Positions 45,221-57,036 of a DNA stretch of 64,000 nt are shown one piece after another. Position 1 is the stretch's first letter, and each line of letters starts with the position of its first letter. The position numbers and the translations under genes are program-made. The DNA is from Agrypnia vestita (Eukaryota; Arthropoda; Insecta; Trichoptera; Phryganeidae), in NCBI GenBank assembly GCA_016648135.1, contig JADDOH010004009.1, positions 1 through 64,000 of the forward strand, written 5' to 3'. The notes beneath the pieces are model-generated. The model saw nothing but the letters and a program-made list of their open reading frames with translations. It had not been told where the DNA came from and did not search any database.

Positions 45221-45440
45221 TGTGGTATAATCACTTCCTGAGTATGATAAGTTTTCCTTGAAATAAGGAAGAAATTGAATACCCGATCTTGTTCAGTAAT
45301 TATCACTTTATTTATAAACAGTCCTCTGCGTGCGACCGTCAGTGCCCGGAATGGCGTCGCTCGTTTCCCCCGCTTCCTACCGCATGCATTCATCTCTTTC
45401 ACACTATCACTACGCACTCCTCATACACCACTCTATCACA
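45221..45440 (-). repeat. 5' LTR (220 bp)
   Basis: Starts TGTGATAG and ends CCACA (TG...CA) on the minus strand. An internal TTTATAAATAAAG could serve as TATA box or polyadenylation signal. Confidence 0.75.
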
Positions 45441-46071
45441 GTACATAATTTTAATAGTGATATCGTCTCAAAAAAATACTGCAATTTATGAATTGCAGTA
45501 CTTTTTTATTTTTAGCAACTTTAAAATACTAACAATTGTTTGAAATTTCTTCAATATTGTATTATTAATTAATTAGCTATAAACCATCAAAAATTATAGG
45601 CATCTTATGTTTGAATTTCAGCTTTACATTGCTTACTAAGTATTATTAGGATCATTAATTAGGTTAGGTTAGGTTAGATTTAAATTACTTAGTGACATTA
45701 CATTACTTTATTTTCTTTACATTACTTAGTTATTGGTTAGAATGTTTAGGTTATTAGATACAGCAAAAAAATATTACAAAATCAATCTAAAATGTAAGGA
45801 AATTGTCGGTTATTCGAGAGCCCCTTTTAAAGATATCAGCAAGTTAGTCTTATTTTTAGCATGAATTAATCTTAGGTTGAAAATTGTAAGATTATTGATG
45901 AGAGACGTGTTTAAATCTATATTTAATAAAAAAATAACCTTAGATTAACACGGATTACAATATGAATGAGGTAACTGTTTCTGTAAAAATTACCTATGAT
46001 CTCTAATTTCTAAGATTCTACTTATTTTGTTTCCATTTTCATAATACATGATTTAAGTTGGACTTTCATAA

Positions 46072-46097
46072 TTTTTTTTTTATTTTTATTTTTTTAT

Positions 46098-46132
<35 letters not shown>

Positions 46133-46647
46133 ACATCTCAGAACCACAAAACATCACATTGATATTTGTCTGTAGTTGCATCAATACATATATATAAATA
46201 AATTGTATTTACCAGAAATACATTCATATTAATTAATTACAATAGATCTTATAAACTCAAATTCAAATCTACAATACTATACAACAATACAAGAAAAAAT
46301 ACAAATATTACCAAAATCAAAATAAGTCTTTTTTATTTAATAACATATTCATTAATTCTGTATTTTGCCCTTTTTTATTAATATCCATTTTGACACGACA
46401 TGGGATTTTATTAAATATTTTTGGTATGACATATTTTAATGTTCTTTGTCCATATTTATTTATGACCTTCGGTATTCGTAGTCCTTCTTTAACCATAAAT
46501 CTGGTACTATGTTTATGAATCAATCTATGCTTATATGTCCCATCTTCATGATATCGTGTAATTAGTTTGTACGACAAGATAGCATTAATTGGCATAGAGC
46601 CTTGTTTCTTGAAGAGTTCCTGTATATCTTTAGTAGCACATAGCAAA
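46072..46647 (-). mobile_element. 5'-truncated LINE insertion with TSD, copy 2 only
   Basis: CATAA at 46067-46071 is repeated at 46648-46652. A long T tract at the left is the poly(A) end. The minus-strand frame at 46317-46646 reads HKHSTRFMVKEGLRIPK, INKYGQRTLKYVIPKIFNK, a LINE ORF2 C-terminus (H-x-T-R ... P-x-x-x-x-G-x-R-x-x-x-Y-x-x-P-K-x-x-N). The insertion happened after the copies separated. Confidence 0.88.
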
Positions 46648-46940
46648 CATAAGAAATAAAATTATCACGAAATCATAGTATATTTGTATCTGATAGGCTT
46701 GCTAATAAAAATATGTTCGGAATATGTATTTCACTTACATATATATTACTGTAACGTTTCCGACGATCGAGGATAAGAAAGAGGACAGTAAAACGTAAAA
46801 ATGATCCTTAGAACCCTCTTGCATACCGAATGGATGTGCTCACCTTGCAGAAAGGTGTGCGGTCCAGGATAGGGCTACACAATCGATAAAACATGGCAGA
46901 CCAACCTTGTGACGAGTGCCGCTGAAAAATACAGTAATGT

Positions 46941-47303
46941 TTGAAAAATAGATTTTTTTGTGGCATGCTATTAAAATTACTAATTACCCATAAACGTCAA
47001 TCTAATTTAATGGAAAAAGTTGCGAATGAACTTGTTATGGCTTGGATGTATAAGGAAAAAAAAATAAAAACAATTAATATCCGAGAATTTCAATATCTCG
47101 AACATGTGACGGGACATCCAGAAAAGAAGGAGATCTTGCACCTCATAATGCAAGGAAAGATTGCTGGAACTCGTAGACCTGGTAGTAGGAGAACTTCGTA
47201 GCTGAAAAACCTAAAAAAGTGGTTTGGCCAGTCTACTGCAGAGCTGTTTCGGGCTGTGGTAAACAAAGTTCTCATAGCCAACCTGATAGCCAACGTCCAT
47301 TGA
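46941..47303 (+). pseudogene. RTE-like C-terminal fragment (second copy)
   Basis: Duplicate of 39985-40347 with a few substitutions and the same premature TAG. Confidence 0.8.
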
Positions 47304-47413
47304 ACGGATAGGGCAAAGTCCGTTCATTTTATAAAAGCTAGTTGCATTAGAATGAGTAACAGTGTGCTTACAAAAACTCTTAATAATATTTTTTGAGTAA
47401 ATGATATAGCAGG

Positions 47414-47597
47414 TTAGCTTGTTGGTCTTGTGGTTAGGACACTCGCCTCGTGGTCCAAAGGTCGCGGGTTCGAACCTTACGATAGACTACCAAGTTAGTC
47501 CTATTTTCATAGCACAAGCGTTTAGATTAGTTTAAAAATAGTAAGAATATTGATATGACACGTATTCCATGTTCGCATCCCTATTTTATTTTAAAAA
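47414..47597 (+). mobile_element. tRNA-derived SINE (family 1), second copy
   Basis: Duplicate of the SINE at 40458; a few point differences, e.g. in GGTTCGAACCTTACG. Confidence 0.85.
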
Positions 47598-49514
47598 AGA
47601 AAGAAAAGAAAAGAAAGAATGATAGACGCAAAAATAAATATTTAAAAACTCAAGTAAGCATAGGTTCAAAATAAGTATGCATTTAAATTGTTATAACATA
47701 AATTGAAAACATTGACTTTATGTTTTTCATAATAAAATACTCTAAATTTGATTTTTTAAAAATATTTATATATTTTTTAAATATTTCACTTGAATGAAAA
47801 TTAAAACGATTAAGTGCATCAATTTCTATATCGCAAATGTCATTGGTATTAATCATTTAACATAATATATAATTTTATACGTAACAATGTACGCCACTAA
47901 CGCTACCAGATGGCTCAAATAATAATGTGGTATAATATTATAATGAAGTTATAAGAAGCAAAAAACATAATTCTCTTTTTAATCATGTCCATCATTAACG
48001 TAATCAAGACGCTATATATATATAGATAGCGCTGTTCTCACAGCCTTAACTGGCGGCCAAAATAAAAAGTAAAAGTACGTCTGTGATCACTGTATCGTGA
48101 TTTAGGTAGTCACCAATCTTTAAATAAAAAATATTAAACAGAGAAACAACCGTTCCGCACAACAGTCAGCGTGATACTGAAATGTCCAATGGAGTACCTT
48201 TAAAAAGAATACCACTACAAAATTAACATGTTATGGAGGTTATCACTCACACTCATGTAAGTGGCTTTCATAAAGTGACCCTACCTAAAAGAAAAAAAAT
48301 AGACTATTAAGTAGCCTAAATTTTAAATACGCCTAAATTTGTAGTAGGTACATTGGTGATGTTTTAAACCAAGGGATCGGTGTTTGTTAAAATAACTTAT
48401 TTTTATACAAAACTGTAGTTAGTGACATTACTCAGTACACAAACGATATATTAATATAAAAGTAATATGAAATTCCAGAGGCAACAAAAAGTTTACAATG
48501 CAGCGTTAACTGAAATATCCTTCTACAATTCTGAAATGAGATTAAAATATTCTGTTGCCATTCTGAAATGAGACTGGTTATATAATGCGGGTTGGAGAAA
48601 ATTTTAATGTCTTTCTCTGTGATGGAAGTACCGATTGCTGTTTTGTGTGATGTGATCAACATCCTTTCATGTTTATAATTTATTTTTTTGTTTGTTTGTT
48701 TTTGTTAATTTTTTTGGGTTTAAAACCAAGTTAATTCGTTTTTAAATATTATAGAGGTCCGTACATAATGCATTTCTGTTTGCCTAGCAGCCTTATTTCA
48801 AAATAATGGGTTTAAATCAATCCCATTAACAAACTGTTACAAATATTGCTACTATTTATATAATACCTTTGTGTTTCAAACTAGATTAATAAAAAATCTT
48901 ATTAAAAATGAATTAAAATGGAATGAAAATATTTTTAAATCACATTAAATAATAGAAACAAGGTTTTTGAATGAAAATTTAATACGTTTTAAATATTGTA
49001 TTTGATATAATTTTACAGAAGCAAACAAGGCATTCCAAATGTAATTTGTAATACCTCCCCTAAGTATTTAAAAGACAAGAAAAAAATCTATGTTCACTAA
49101 CTCAAGGTAGTAAGGATATTGTCAACTCAATGACAATCTTCTACCAACGGAAGTAATCTTGCTTGCATAAAAAAGATAAATAAAATACTATGCACATTAT
49201 GCAATCATAACAAAAACACATTATTTATTATAAACATATCTATATATATTAAGGAAATTATAAGAACCGCGATTGTAGCTTTTGATTTTTTTATTTAATA
49301 GCGTGACAGCATGAACATCGAACATTAAATATGCCGAATTTTTTAATGTTTTCTCTGAAAATGTCTTTTCATGATCGAAAAGTGCATGAGATTAATCTCA
49401 CTTACATCAAAGTGATTTGCTATACAAAAAAACAATTACACAATTGGTTATATCTGCATCTATGACGCTAGGCTATTTATACGAATTAATGAACGAAGCA
49501 GTCTGATGTACATA
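47598..49514. other. No gene seen (copy 2 interior)
   Basis: Duplicate of 40641-42665 with indels; about 110 bp corresponding to 42300-42420 is missing or replaced near 49225-49270. Confidence 0.5.
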
Positions 49515-49931
49515 GGTAAAAACTAACGATTCAGGATTTATCTTTGTAACGAATGACAATAACCGTGATACAGTTACAAAATGGTCTCGAAATAGATTTA
49601 AAGCGCAGATATTTCGGCGAAACTGGAATAATTCTGAGCTCTTCAGCCGCGGGGGATACGGATAAATGCGATTGTCGTCGTGCAATTTCAGAAATAAAGT
49701 GAGATGAGAATATCAAAGTTGTGGACGAAAACAAAATCCGGGGAAACATTCGCTGAGACCACACTTCACAGAGTATTCCATTCGATTTAATATTGTGTAC
49801 CAGGACAAAATTTCCTTTTGAAAGAAGGTTGCGCAGAAAATTGCTGTATCCTTCAGATCTATTCGAGAACAAGAATAATGATTTGAGATATGCCTCATAA
49901 ACAAATGGGAAATGAAGAATTGGGTGAGCAG
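49515..49931. promoter_or_regulatory. 417-bp block identical to 42666-43082
   Basis: Second copy of the invariant block; see 42666-43082. Confidence 0.35.
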
Positions 49932-50363
49932 AAAGCTTTATTCGTTGCCGTACTCATTTTGTACGCAGATTAGAATGTAGATAAAAAGATCTTTATAGAC
50001 AAATCTCTGATATATAAATTAAAGTTAAATCTATGGGCACAAAAAAATCTTTAAAACGTTCAGACGGGAAATAAATTATCGGTGGCAGTGGAGATTAAAT
50101 GGTTTTTGACGTATTTTTTTTAAAGATTCAGAAATAAATTATCGGTGGCAGTGGAAATTAAATGGCTTTTGACGTATTTTTTTGTTTTCTAGTCTAATTT
50201 TTTTCTAGTAAAATTTTTTTCTAGTCTATTAAAACAATAAAATAATTTATATAATTGTGTTATATATAATACCTACCTCTCCATTTAAGGGCATAGCTCT
50301 TGTGCTCGGACGAGGTACTTTGCGTATAATTACACACATATATTATTTTACATTATAATATAA

Positions 50364-50396
<33 letters not shown>

Positions 50397-51189
50397 GGAT
50401 AAAGTACTGGAGTGAAGTGTTTTTGATTTTAAGTTATTTGTGTGAAATATCATAGAAATATGGTTTAAAAATATAATTTTACAATAAACAATAGAGTTTC
50501 GTTAAAAATAAAATCGAATCGGTTGTCGCTGATTGCTATTTAAAAAGTGATTTGACACATTAAATTTTTCTGTTAATGGCACTAAAACCATGTTATTAAT
50601 TACTATTATAATTTTCACTAGAAATTTTCTATTCTTATATTACACTTAACAACCAATATACAGATTTTCTATAATAATTCTCATAAGTATTTTAAGTGGA
50701 CAGAAACTTGGAGACATTACGTCATATTTTAATTTACGAAAAGTTATTTCAAATAAGTACGAATTAAATAATAATTCATAGAAAGAAAAATTCACAAAAT
50801 AAAATGAGTCCTTTTTCTTTATACACTCTCTCTCTTTTTAACTTTACTCTTGAAACGGTAAGACGACTTGTGGTTTTTGAATTAAATTTGATTATTGTGT
50901 AATTTTCAATATAAAGGTAAGACTTTTTGGCATAAAAGATTATAACCAAGGAATAACGACTTTGATAATGCTACAAAATTAAAAAATAGCTTAAAAATAT
51001 ATTTTCTTGTGATGACAAAAAAAAAATTAAATTAAATCAAAATTGATAGGAAGGACAAACTGAAATAGGTTCGCAATTCATACCTCGGCAACCTGCAGCG
51101 GAGCCAAAAAATTCTCGGAACAATTAAATCCGCTTCAAAGATTTTAATTAAATTTAGGAGTAAGTATTCATTACATCATTTTTATACAA
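49932..51189. other. Copy 2 interior: AT-rich, TA microsatellite, small tandem repeat
   Basis: The sequence AAATAAATTATCGGTGGCAGTGG is repeated in tandem near 50065 and 50130, only in this copy. A TA run lies at about 50360-50390. No gene seen. Confidence 0.6.
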
Positions 51190-51476
51190 CGTTCTTAATA
51201 AAGACGTTCCATTAGAAAAGATTTTTGAGATCCTATGATTTAGTTTCAATTAAATAAAAATTAAATTATTAGAATTAATAAAGTAATAAAGGGTGAATCA
51301 TAATTGAATGTATTATATCATAGTGAAAAGAATTGTATGACTGAATCGTGCAATATAAGTAATTACATTTAAAATTTTTTTAGGGTAATGACTGATTAGA
51401 AATGCCTTAATATTAAATTAAAGAGGATTTCTGTATATAATGGTGATGTTAACCAAAATGTAGGTGTTTGATGTTT

Positions 51477-51990
51477 TGTCACGTAATGGTTGAAGCAGAA
51501 AAAATTGCATTTAATCAAAGATTTTACAGTACAGTATAAAAGTAATCTGGAAATTTCTATAAAGGTCTGGAATGACTCAGTAGATTCTGGAACCATCGCG
51601 AAGCGATATTGCCTATAAAAGAGATCGACCGGCTACTGCGCGCGGAGTATTTATGTTGTAGTGACAGAATGTGAATAATAGAAACAAGCGCGAAAATGTA
51701 AAGCATAAATAAATCAGTGACGTAGTATGACCAAGTGACAATAAATTTCACGGGCGATTTCAGTGTGGATTCTAACCAGCGATAAAGTTCTTACCGACGT
51801 GTGAGAAGTGTTTCATAGTTATCAGAGCGATACAAACAAGTAAATTTGAATTTTTAGATGCAAGTAGAAGATTTTCAAGTGACTATAGCGTAATTTAGCG
51901 TGAATTTAATTCGTATCTAGTAATTCAAGTAAAAAAGTAAATCGATAGTTAATTTCCAGTGTTTCATTTCAGCAACAATCCCGTACCAGT
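51477..51990 (+). mobile_element. Solo LTR or LTR remnant (TGTCACG family)
   Basis: Starts TGTCACGTAATGG, has a TATA box (TATAAAA at 51614-51620) and a CG-rich patch just downstream, and ends near CCAGTGTTTCATTTCAGCAA, matching the ends of the LTRs at 58794 and 60654. No gag/pol is seen downstream; 51991-52300 might be leader. Confidence 0.55.
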
Positions 51991-52930
51991 ATAAAGAGCC
52001 CGCCTATAACATTCGGCTATTTCAGTATTCAAAGAAATATTGCGATACGTGTATGTGTTGTATAAAGCTTGGTAAGGGGAACATACTCACATAAGTCTTC
52101 GAGGCCGTGGTCGAGGAGAAAATAGCTGTCGAATGTCCGGCTCCTGTCCTTGTACCCGCCTGGGTGCGTGCATATGTTATTCACTTCAAAAGGCATCACC
52201 ATTAAAAATCAGGTTGCGAAAATCAAAGGAAGTTAAAGCAACTTAAACGTAAAGGGTTGATAGCTAGAAACAAATGATTAAGATGGTGAATCGAACAAAC
52301 AAGTTGAGATGTACCCCAAATGCAAAACCAAGGTAAATGATTTTAATTCAGAATCATAATTAATAATTATAAATGTAAAGTAGGAATTTATAAAAAATAA
52401 TTAACTTTAACTAACCAATGTGCCATAAGAACTATAATATGTAATTGTTTTTTTCCATTATCAACATAACGTATCAAAATTGTATTCTATATTTTATCAT
52501 TTCTAACAAATATTTATATTTCATATAATTAATATTATATAAAAATATTTCATATAATAACATCATAAAAATATAAAAAAACAATTATCTCAAAAGAATT
52601 TAGCTGTACATTTTGAAAAAGTACATAATAAATTTGATAATAATTTGTATTTGATACCTAATATGTAACAGATTTAACAACAATTGATGCTTTCTACATT
52701 TAAACACAGCTGAATACAACATCATGATTGGATATAAAATATACACAACAACTCTGTTATTCATGAGGTCCTTGACATACCCTCATTTCATATGTATCAT
52801 TAATTTAAAGTGTTCATAAAGATTAGACTAGGATAGGTAGCACAGATGACCAACTTCGCAATTTTAGGAATATCCCATCGGGTGTTTAAGGAATGTAATA
52901 AATATACAACAGTTGTAGGCCACATTATCC
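51991..52930. other. No gene seen
   Basis: A GC-richer patch at 52060-52190 may be leader of the preceding LTR element; no primer-binding site or ORF is recognisable. The rest is AT-rich. Confidence 0.4.
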
Positions 52931-52990
52931 GAATAATAATAATTTCGCTGTCTGTCTGTCCGAAACTAACTCTGACGTACGTAACTTTTT
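52931..52990 (+). mobile_element. Family 2 repeat, one end only
   Basis: AATAATAATTTCGCTGTCTGTCTGTCCG matches the CTGTC-rich end of the 57801 and 11286 copies. Confidence 0.45.
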
Positions 52991-53048
52991 TATATATTCT
53001 TTTGTTTTTTTTTTCTTTTTTGTTAATTTGTGGTTTTATTATTATTTT

Positions 53049-53260
53049 GTTTTCATTAGGAATAATCATCAAAATCGAACTTATAGAAAAAGTCATGCAA
53101 TACAAGCACTTGGGTGCATGAGTAAATGAGAAATGGGATTTATATCAAGTAGTAAGGGCTCGAATAGAGATGACAAGAAGTGCGTTAATTTTAAATCGTG
53201 ATCTAAGCCTACTTAGAATGTGAAAATATAACTTCCATGTTACATTTTCGCCAATCTCTC
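53049..53260 (+). pseudogene. RTE-like reverse transcriptase fragment
   Basis: Reads IEKVMQYKHLGA, stop, VNEKWDLYQVVRARIEMTRS, LILNRDLSLLRM. This is the QYKYLG-VNEKWD-RIEMAR block that precedes the C-terminal segment found at 39985. One in-frame stop and a truncation. Confidence 0.7.
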
Positions 53261-53471
53261 AACCTCGCATCTGCATTTTGGTTAATTTTCGGGAAACGCA
53301 AAAACTTCAATCTTTTACATTATATTTTTTTATATTTATTCAAAAGCATGCATTAATCATTTAATAATAATACAAATATTGTGTAAAATTTTCACTCAAA
53401 TAAAAGTTATTTAAATGAAATTTTTATTATTTTTTCAGATACGAGGTTGCCATACATCAAATTAAGAATAC
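53261..53471. other. No gene seen
   Basis: AT-rich spacer; ACGAGGTTGC at 53442 is a stray match to the hairpin that follows. Confidence 0.4.
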
Positions 53472-53532
53472 TTAACATTACGAGGTTGCTGAATTAAAAC
53501 TCTGTTTTAATTCAGCAACCTCGTAATGTTAA
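53472..53532. repeat. Perfect hairpin, 29-bp arms, 3-nt loop
   Basis: 53472-53500 and 53504-53532 are exact reverse complements (TTAACATTACGAGG... / ...CCTCGTAATGTTAA), separated only by TCT. Confidence 0.95.
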
Positions 53533-53878
53533 AGAGACTCAAAGTTTAATAATAAAAAGGTTATAAAATCAAAAAACTAATTCGTGACGTTTAGCTTGGC
53601 ATTTGTTGGTATTTAAAAATAGTTTATTAGTTCTGCACAACTCCTTGAGTTTGATCAGATTAAGTTGAATTGTTATGTAATTAATGTAATTTTGCGATTT
53701 TCTGTAAATATTTTCACATCATCTGTAAAAATTAAAATCTGTACATCGTGAAATACAGTTATTGTTCAAGTTATGTCAGTAAATTATTATGATAAATAAA
53801 ACGAAAATTAATTTCGACTGTTTCATTTTATCTTCGAACGTGACGTTTCACAAAATAATGGAAAAAATATATTACTTA
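53533..53878. other. No gene seen; AT-rich
   Basis: No coding signal. Confidence 0.5.
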
Positions 53879-54298
53879 CTAGCCGTAAACCCGTGAAATA
53901 TTACGGGACATAATAATCAGCTGTTCAGATTTATTTCGAATGTTTGTTTGTCCGTTACTCGATGGAATTAGGCTAGAATTAAACCAACAACACCAATGAT
54001 GATGATGAGGCACGGGTGCCAGAGTGGGACACGTCAATCAACGCGCGGCTCACGTAACATGGAAGGTCGTTACTAATTTTATTATTATTTATTATATATT
54101 TATATATTCATTTAAAGAATCTCAATATAATTTTTTAAATGTAATTAATTAAATTTAGTAAAAAAATGTTATTTGTTTTAATTAGGTAAAAAAAATTAAC
54201 TATAAAGAAGTTACGGATGTTACACAAAGTTACCAGGACAGAAAGGAAGACAGACGGACGGACGGACGGACAGACATACAACTAAATTATTATAATTG
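53879..54298 (-). mobile_element. Helitron-like/SINE-like repeat (family 2)
   Basis: CTAG at 53879-53882, then hairpin CCCGT (53890-53894)/ACGGG (53903-53907). The opposite end has GTTACGGATGTTAC and a GACGGACGGACGGACAGAC run followed by AAATTATTATAATT. Read on the minus strand this gives hairpin, about seven to eleven bases, CTAG, then T, as in Helitron 3' ends. Confidence 0.55.
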
Positions 54299-54549
54299 GG
54301 ATTGTTTTACCCCTGTTTTAATCTGGACTGTAAAACTTAATATTCCTCGGGCATATAGGATATACACGGTGTTATTTTAATCAACTTAAAAAAGTAAAAT
54401 TTAACAAAAATGTGTTGTGTAATATTGGTAATGTTGCAAAAGTCGGTCAAAAAGAAAAGAAAACGCACGGTACCAGTACAATAGTGCAATCTATTTGCAA
54501 CGCAAAATGAAGTTGTAAGGTCAATTTCCATAATAAAGTAAGTTTCATT

Positions 54550-54965
54550 GCATGATACACAGTTCGAATTACCGAAACCGGTTTAGCATAACTGGAATCG
54601 CTCGGCATTATATTTCGGCGAGTGCGCCATTTGAGAAAATGCTTTTTGCTGACCCGCGCACATATCTGCTGACGGCGCGATCTCGGCGGCCATTGGCGAG
54701 CTGGGATCGCGGAGTAAACAGGGCCATACACGAATGTACACGCTTACGCGAAGCGTAATGCGGACAAATGTAAGGCGATGTTTATGGAGATTGCTGCGTT
54801 TTCCATTTCCCGCCCCAGCGCGAGTGGCATTCGGCCCGGGCAGAGTGGGTGCGCTTGTGCGCGGGATTGTTTTTCCCGACACACGTTTCTGTGCAGAGGG
54901 CGGAATGACGCCGTGACGTTGCATTTATCTCGGCGGAGATTTCAATTATACGCGGGACCCGGGAA
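54550..54965. promoter_or_regulatory. GC- and CpG-rich island, candidate conserved noncoding element
   Basis: The strongest GC island of the window. Overlapping open frames on both strands are a consequence of low AT content and show no domain. It contains TGACGCCGTGACG (CRE-like), GCGATGTTTATGG and several CGCG runs. It could be a promoter/CpG island or enhancer; no adjacent exon is recognised. Confidence 0.3.
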
Positions 54966-55065
54966 ATGAGCAAATACCATTTAGATCAACAATATTTTCA
55001 CACGCAAGAATGTTCTAAGTTACTGGATTAATTAAGATAAATTATGAAAATCTCACAGAGACAGA

Positions 55066-55980
55066 TATATCCCTTTTTAAGAACCATCAAATTACGTCAA
55101 AGGCCTATTGCATGCTAGGTTTCATACTGCATACGTGCAAAATGTTTAAAAATCCTTTCCTCCTAAAATTGTTGTACTGCGCGAGACTTGAACAGATTCA
55201 AAAGAAATTTCTTCGCCACCTCAACACTAGATTTAACTTATTTTTTACTCTTATCACGAAGCACTACATTTTCACAACTTATAAACTCTGGAATATCCAA
55301 GAACACGTGCTGATGTAATACTATTTTTTAAACTACTGAGGGGACATCTCGACTGTCCCAATCAACTGGACTTAATCTCTTTTCATGTTCCCTGCATTTT
55401 TTTCAGGTTTCATACTGCGTACGTGCAAAAACTTTAAAAATCCATTACCCCTAAAATTATTGTACTATGCCTTCGTTCAAGCGACCTGAAATATGCATCT
55501 CAAGTGTGGAACCCGCAAAAAATTATATACATTACGAGACTTGAACAAATTCAAAAGAAGTTTCTTCGCCACCTCAACACTTTTTTATTTATCTTTTGAC
55601 TCATTTCCACAACATAAAAATTCTGGAACATCGAAGAGCACGTGCTGATGTAATACTATTATTTAAACTACTGAGAGGATATCTCGACTGTCGCAATCAA
55701 CTGGACTTAATCTCTTTTCATGTTCCCTGCAGACGAACCTGACAGAACGTGCTCTTCCATGTTCCGAGAAATAGAACATCCAATACACAAAATACATTTT
55801 TATATCGCGCATGCAAAACTTTCAATAATATTTCATTGGTCTTACCGAATTTAAAAGAATGCTTTAGATTACATGTACTTAATCGACTTTGACCAATCAC
55901 TCACTATATCTAATCATCTCTTCCTCCACCTCTATCCTGGCTCCTACCTCCTCATTCTTTTATTTGACAAAGTAAATATA
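55066..55980 (+). pseudogene. LINE ORF2 C-terminal part with internal tandem duplication
   Basis: Frames read AYCMLGFILHTCKMFKNP, LKLLYC, ARLEQIQKKFLRHL, later NLTERALFHVPR-type and KTFNNISLVLPNLKECF-type blocks, related to the ORF2 end of the 1-4260 LINE. The segment 55116-55392 is repeated at 55403-55731; the first unit lacks about 52 nt covering the FVQATLKYASQVWNP region. Both are frameshifted. Confidence 0.75.
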
Positions 55981-56014
55981 TAAATATAAATATATCAAAT
56001 CTATTATTTGACTA

Positions 56015-56135
56015 ATGGGATATTGTGCCGCGTTTATACAAACTTTCTGACCAGAAAGATCGTAAAAGCACGGCAGATTATTACAAAAAACGCAAACCGG
56101 AAGATTATGAACGTCCGTGAAATCTTGGATATCTA
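56015..56135. mobile_element. Hammerhead-element arms, head-to-head, ribozyme core lost
   Basis: 56022-56053 (GGGATATTGTGCCGCG...CTTTCTGACC) is the reverse of the arm seen at 12510-12560. 56054-56135 (AGAAAGATCGTAAAAGCACGG...GAAGATTATGAACGTCCGTGAAA) matches the arm running outward from 12930 and its extension in the left arm. The centre with CUGAUGA/GAAA is deleted. Confidence 0.5.
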
Positions 56136-57036
56136 TTATTTTGATAAATTTTTAATTAAAATCTATATAAATATATTTTTAAAATAATTAGACTGATTTT
56201 ATAAAATAAATGAAATGATTTTTGTATTTTCATCCGAAATACGTCTCTCTGCCAGATTTCAGAGCGATTGAGGTAAGGAAGTGGAAAAATATTGATTACA
56301 AGATTCGTCCCTATCCGTGACAGACAAATATGCGAAGTTATATTAAGTCGTGTAAAAAAGTACATTGATTTTTTCTACTTATTTCTTCATCCTGAAAAGT
56401 TTCATAGCCTACGTTCTTAATGTAATTTATTTATAAAAATTCATTGTATTTTTCAAGAGTCATTCCTTGGCTCAACGCCAGAATTTAAATCTCTTCAGCT
56501 TAAATGATAACCTTGTTGGTTAATTAATTCAATGTTAAGTTAAAGTCCTCGCGAAGTTATCAACGGTTTCCTTGATATATGCCCCGTGGCCCATCTGTTC
56601 TTTACCGCAAGTGTGTGTTAATTGCGTGTAATTCAATGTGAAAATCTCACTCACCACATTTCTGTGCCCCTGTGCATTCGCGGTAACCGCTTCACCTGAA
56701 GAACTTTCAAACAAGGCATTGTTGGCTTGCCAAATGGCAAACTTTGTTGCAAGTCACCGGATACAGAAGTTTTTAATATTTTATTTGCATGCCCCTGATG
56801 ATTTTTACAGAAAATCTACTCACAAAAATAACTTGTAGACATGTATATACATAATTCAAAGCCAAACCGGCTTTGCTCGAGATTTGGGTTTTTAAATTTA
56901 TTCAATTCAAATTTTTATTGTGAAAATTGAACTGAGAACAACAAAATGAATTTTACAGGTTTTCAGAATATTTTTGTCTATGTTTAAATTTTCCAAGAAT
57001 ACAGTACCGGATTTTTGGCCCCAGAGTTATAAATAT
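56136..57036. other. No gene; one short repeat
   Basis: 56959-57026 is the partner of 6902-6966. No coding signal. Confidence 0.45.

Larger units (their letters stand above)
44442..45440 (-). mobile_element. Ty3/gypsy-like LTR retrotransposon, 5' end only
   Basis: Minus strand: LTR (45440 down to 45221), primer-binding site, GC-rich leader, start of gag, then an abrupt break at 44442 into copy 1 of the duplication. The rest of gag, pol and the 3' LTR are absent. The LTR abuts copy 2 at GTAC (45441-45444), the expected position of a 4-bp target duplication. Confidence 0.8.
45441..51189 (+). repeat. Large direct duplication, copy 2 (5,749 bp)
   Basis: Collinear with 39064-44441. It carries a 576-bp LINE insertion (46072-46647) absent from copy 1; without it and its duplicated target the copy is 5,168 bp, so it has also lost about 200 bp in small deletions. 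After 51189 the sequence continues into DNA not seen after copy 1. Confidence 0.95.

Noticed and set aside
54583..54924. 113-codon minus-strand ORF and several overlapping ORFs in the GC island
   Set aside because: Many mutually overlapping frames in CpG-rich DNA with no domain; explained by low stop-codon frequency.
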